64,000 nt of DNA from JAHRAW01 sp965262585 (GTDB lineage Bacteria; Pseudomonadota; Gammaproteobacteria; Arenicellales; Poriferihabitantaceae). Below, in pieces: positions 62,433-64,000 of the stretch. Below the pieces are notes generated by a model, which was not told where the DNA came from, ran no database searches, and saw nothing but the letters and a program-made list of their open reading frames with translations. The DNA is taken from assembly GCA_965262585.1 (NCBI GenBank), contig OZ253546.1, positions 1,984,001-2,048,000 on the forward strand, given 5' to 3'. Positions within the stretch are counted from its first letter, which is position 1. Every line of letters starts with the position of its first letter. A program made the position numbers and the translations under genes.

Positions 62433-63500
62433 ATGTCGCAACCCGTAATTTGCTGCCGGTCGTTATACAAAGTGTTCGGCGTCAACCCCTCGGATTTGGT
62501 AAAAAACGAATCTGGCGTGGTTGATCGATCCGGCCTCGAACGCGAAGGGGTGGTTTTTGCGGTGGACGATGTTTCGCTGGAAGTACACGCCGGTGAAATA
62601 CTGGTGGTGATGGGGTTGTCCGGTTCCGGAAAATCCACGCTGGTGCGTTGCCTCTCTCGCTTGATTGAACCCTCCGCCGGTTCGGTGGAAATCGAAGGCA
62701 GCGACTTGCTTGCCATGTCGGAGAAGGAACTCATTGAACTGCGCCGTAGCAAGATGGGAATGGTGTTCCAGCATTTTGCCCTGCTGCCCCATCGAACGGT
62801 GTTGGAGAACATCGCGTTTCCCCTGCAAATGCGGGGCATGAAGCGCAAGGATTATGTTGCGCGTGCGCAAAAAATGATTACGTTGGTTAGCCTCGACGGC
62901 AAGGAAAATAATTTCCCCCGAGAATTGTCCGGTGGTCAGCAGCAGCGAGTCGGCATCGCCCGCTCTCTGGCAATAGAGCCGGACATCTGGTTTCTCGATG
63001 AGCCGTTCTCGGCGCTGGACCCGCTCATCCGCAAAGAAATGCAAGATGAGTTTTTGCGCCTGCAGTCGATTCTTAATAAAACCATCGTCTTTATCACCCA
63101 CGATTTCGACGAAGCCCTCAAGTTGGCAGACCGCATCGCCATCATGTTTCACGGCAAAGTGGAACAGATCGACAAACCCGAAAACATCGTGCTCAACCCG
63201 GCAACCGATTATGTACGCAAATTCACCGGTGATGTACCCCGCGAAAAAGTACTGAGCGCCGGAGCGATTATGGATGCTCCAAATCAAACCGAACAACTGG
63301 CGGAGCGGCAGGTTAATGCCAAAGACCGCATCGACTCGGTTGCCGAATACATACTCGGGCAAACCCGGCCGGTGGCGGTAGTGGATGACAACGGGAAGGT
63401 GGTGGGGGTTTTACATCAAGACCATGTGCTAAAAACTCTTTTTCCTGAAAATGCGCCGGAAAGCGCACCGGCGGGGGAATCCGGGGAATCGACCCGATGA
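62433..63500 (+). CDS. proV: Glycine betaine ABC transporter ATP-binding protein
   Basis: 355 residues from ATG MSQPVICCRS; a TTG five codons upstream is less likely. Walker A GLSGSGKST (61–69), signature LSGGQQQR, Walker B FLDEPFSALD and switch histidine in FITHDFDEA. C-terminal CBS-like extension, as in ProV/OpuAA, which senses ionic strength. Its TGA overlaps the proW ATG. Confidence 0.93.
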   Translation: MSQPVICCRSLYKVFGVNPSDLVKNESGVVDRSGLEREGVVFAVDDVSLEVHAGEILVVMGLSGSGKSTLVRCLSRLIEPSAGSVEIEGSDLLAMSEKELIELRRSKMGMVFQHFALLPHRTVLENIAFPLQMRGMKRKDYVARAQKMITLVSLDGKENNFPRELSGGQQQRVGIARSLAIEPDIWFLDEPFSALDPLIRKEMQDEFLRLQSILNKTIVFITHDFDEALKLADRIAIMFHGKVEQIDKPENIVLNPATDYVRKFTGDVPREKVLSAGAIMDAPNQTEQLAERQVNAKDRIDSVAEYILGQTRPVAVVDDNGKVVGVLHQDHVLKTLFPENAPESAPAGESGESTR

Positions 63501-64000
63501 GGGAATTGCTGGCGCGCGGACTGCGCCCGAAAAAACGAGTGGCTGGCTACCTCGTGCTGGGGTTGGTGGTCGCTTTGCTGGTGGCCGGCAAAGGCTTTGA
63601 CTTGATGCCCCGATTTATCGATGAACTGCCCCAGCACTCGGAAAAAAGTAGCATCGACACGCTGGGCGACGCCGGCAAGCAAGCGTACACTGAACTCGTC
63701 CCCGTGGATTTGATGCTGGACAAGGTGTTTTATTTCGTACTCGATGATCTGGGGTTTTCCACGGTCACGCGGTTTATCTCCCGCAGCCTCAAAGGGCTTA
63801 TCAACATATTCGACAACCTACTGCTCGGCGGCAACAAGGGCTTCGGTTTGGACGGCACGCCGTGGAGCGTGATGCTGGTGATTTCCATGGTGCTTGGCTA
63901 CGCCCTGCGCGGCTGGAAACTATCGCTGTTGTGCGGCGGCACGATGATGTACTGCGCAATTTCAGGGCTGTGGAAATTCACCATGCAGACCCTCGCCCTG
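63497..64000 (+). CDS. proW: Glycine betaine ABC transporter permease (partial)
   Basis: First 168 codons; the gene runs off the window. ATG (ATGAGGGAATTG) overlaps the proV stop (ATGA). Translated start MRELLARGLRPKKR; hydrophobic segments and the ProW-like N-terminal part are seen. Completes proXVW. Confidence 0.85.
   Translation, partial: MRELLARGLRPKKRVAGYLVLGLVVALLVAGKGFDLMPRFIDELPQHSEKSSIDTLGDAGKQAYTELVPVDLMLDKVFYFVLDDLGFSTVTRFISRSLKGLINIFDNLLLGGNKGFGLDGTPWSVMLVISMVLGYALRGWKLSLLCGGTMMYCAISGLWKFTMQTLAL

Noticed and set aside
1..64000. CRISPR array, rRNA, transposase or prophage
   Set aside because: No spaced direct-repeat array, rRNA-like segment, DDE/serine recombinase or phage structural gene was recognised.

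Overview
The window reads as a gene-dense piece (GC clearly above 50%) of a gammaproteobacterial chromosome. Two gene orders support this: lon–hupB–(tRNA-Val, tRNA-Asp)–ppiD, and rhlB divergent from trxA–rho. The heavy investment in methylated-amine and betaine genes suggests a marine or host-associated lineage, but that habitat is my inference. Genus cannot be set from the sequence alone.

Layout. 0–18 kb is mostly housekeeping: lon, a probable structured RNA, hupB, two tRNAs with a strong terminator, ppiD, pyrC, priA, a cluster of DnaA boxes beside an AT-rich tract, a NUDIX hydrolase, rhlB, trxA, rho (with a C-rich, G-free leader), rpmE, a secreted thermonuclease coupled to hemL, an MscS channel, and a small acidic protein coupled to a zinc-type adk. 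18–26.3 kb is a first catabolic block: a methyltransferase, a CMD-family protein, a dimethylglycine/sarcosine dehydrogenase-type flavoprotein (DMGDH), and divergently a four-gene operon of Rieske oxygenase, MDR dehydrogenase, enolase-superfamily betaine-epimerase-like protein and class III aminotransferase. 26.3–32.6 kb holds a surface β-barrel protein with five Ig-like repeats, an MFS transporter and a 2-hydroxyacid dehydrogenase.

32.6–38.4 kb has bolA, an unusual fusion of homocysteine S-methyltransferase with a SAM-dependent methyltransferase, a small Cys-rich protein, a secreted ankyrin protein, fhs (formate–THF ligase) and a TauE-type permease. 38.4–43.7 kb is a minus-strand acyl-CoA catabolism operon (AEC permease, GNAT, acyl-CoA synthetase, 3-hydroxyacyl-CoA dehydrogenase, maleate-isomerase-like racemase). 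43.8–45.7 kb has a YHS protein and rmuC. 45.9–64 kb is a second methylated-amine block: two non-pyrrolysine MttB-family methyltransferases, two more DMGDH paralogues, a divergent HisA paralogue, a HAD phosphatase and the glycine-betaine ABC transporter proXVW (cut by the window end). It is interrupted by an AT-rich membrane coiled-coil gene, a class III cyclase and an McrBC restriction pair.

How the parts may work together (inference): betaines enter through ProXVW. Methyl groups are removed by the Rieske oxygenase and/or the MttB-type enzymes, and then by the three FAD–GcvT proteins, whose GcvT-like half normally passes one carbon to tetrahydrofolate. Fhs would link folate-bound C1 with formate, and the homocysteine methyltransferase fusion could recycle methyl groups to methionine. 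No corrinoid protein, RamA activase or pyrrolysine gene is present in the window, so the methyl acceptor of the MttB proteins is an open question. No CRISPR array, rRNA, transposase or prophage was seen.
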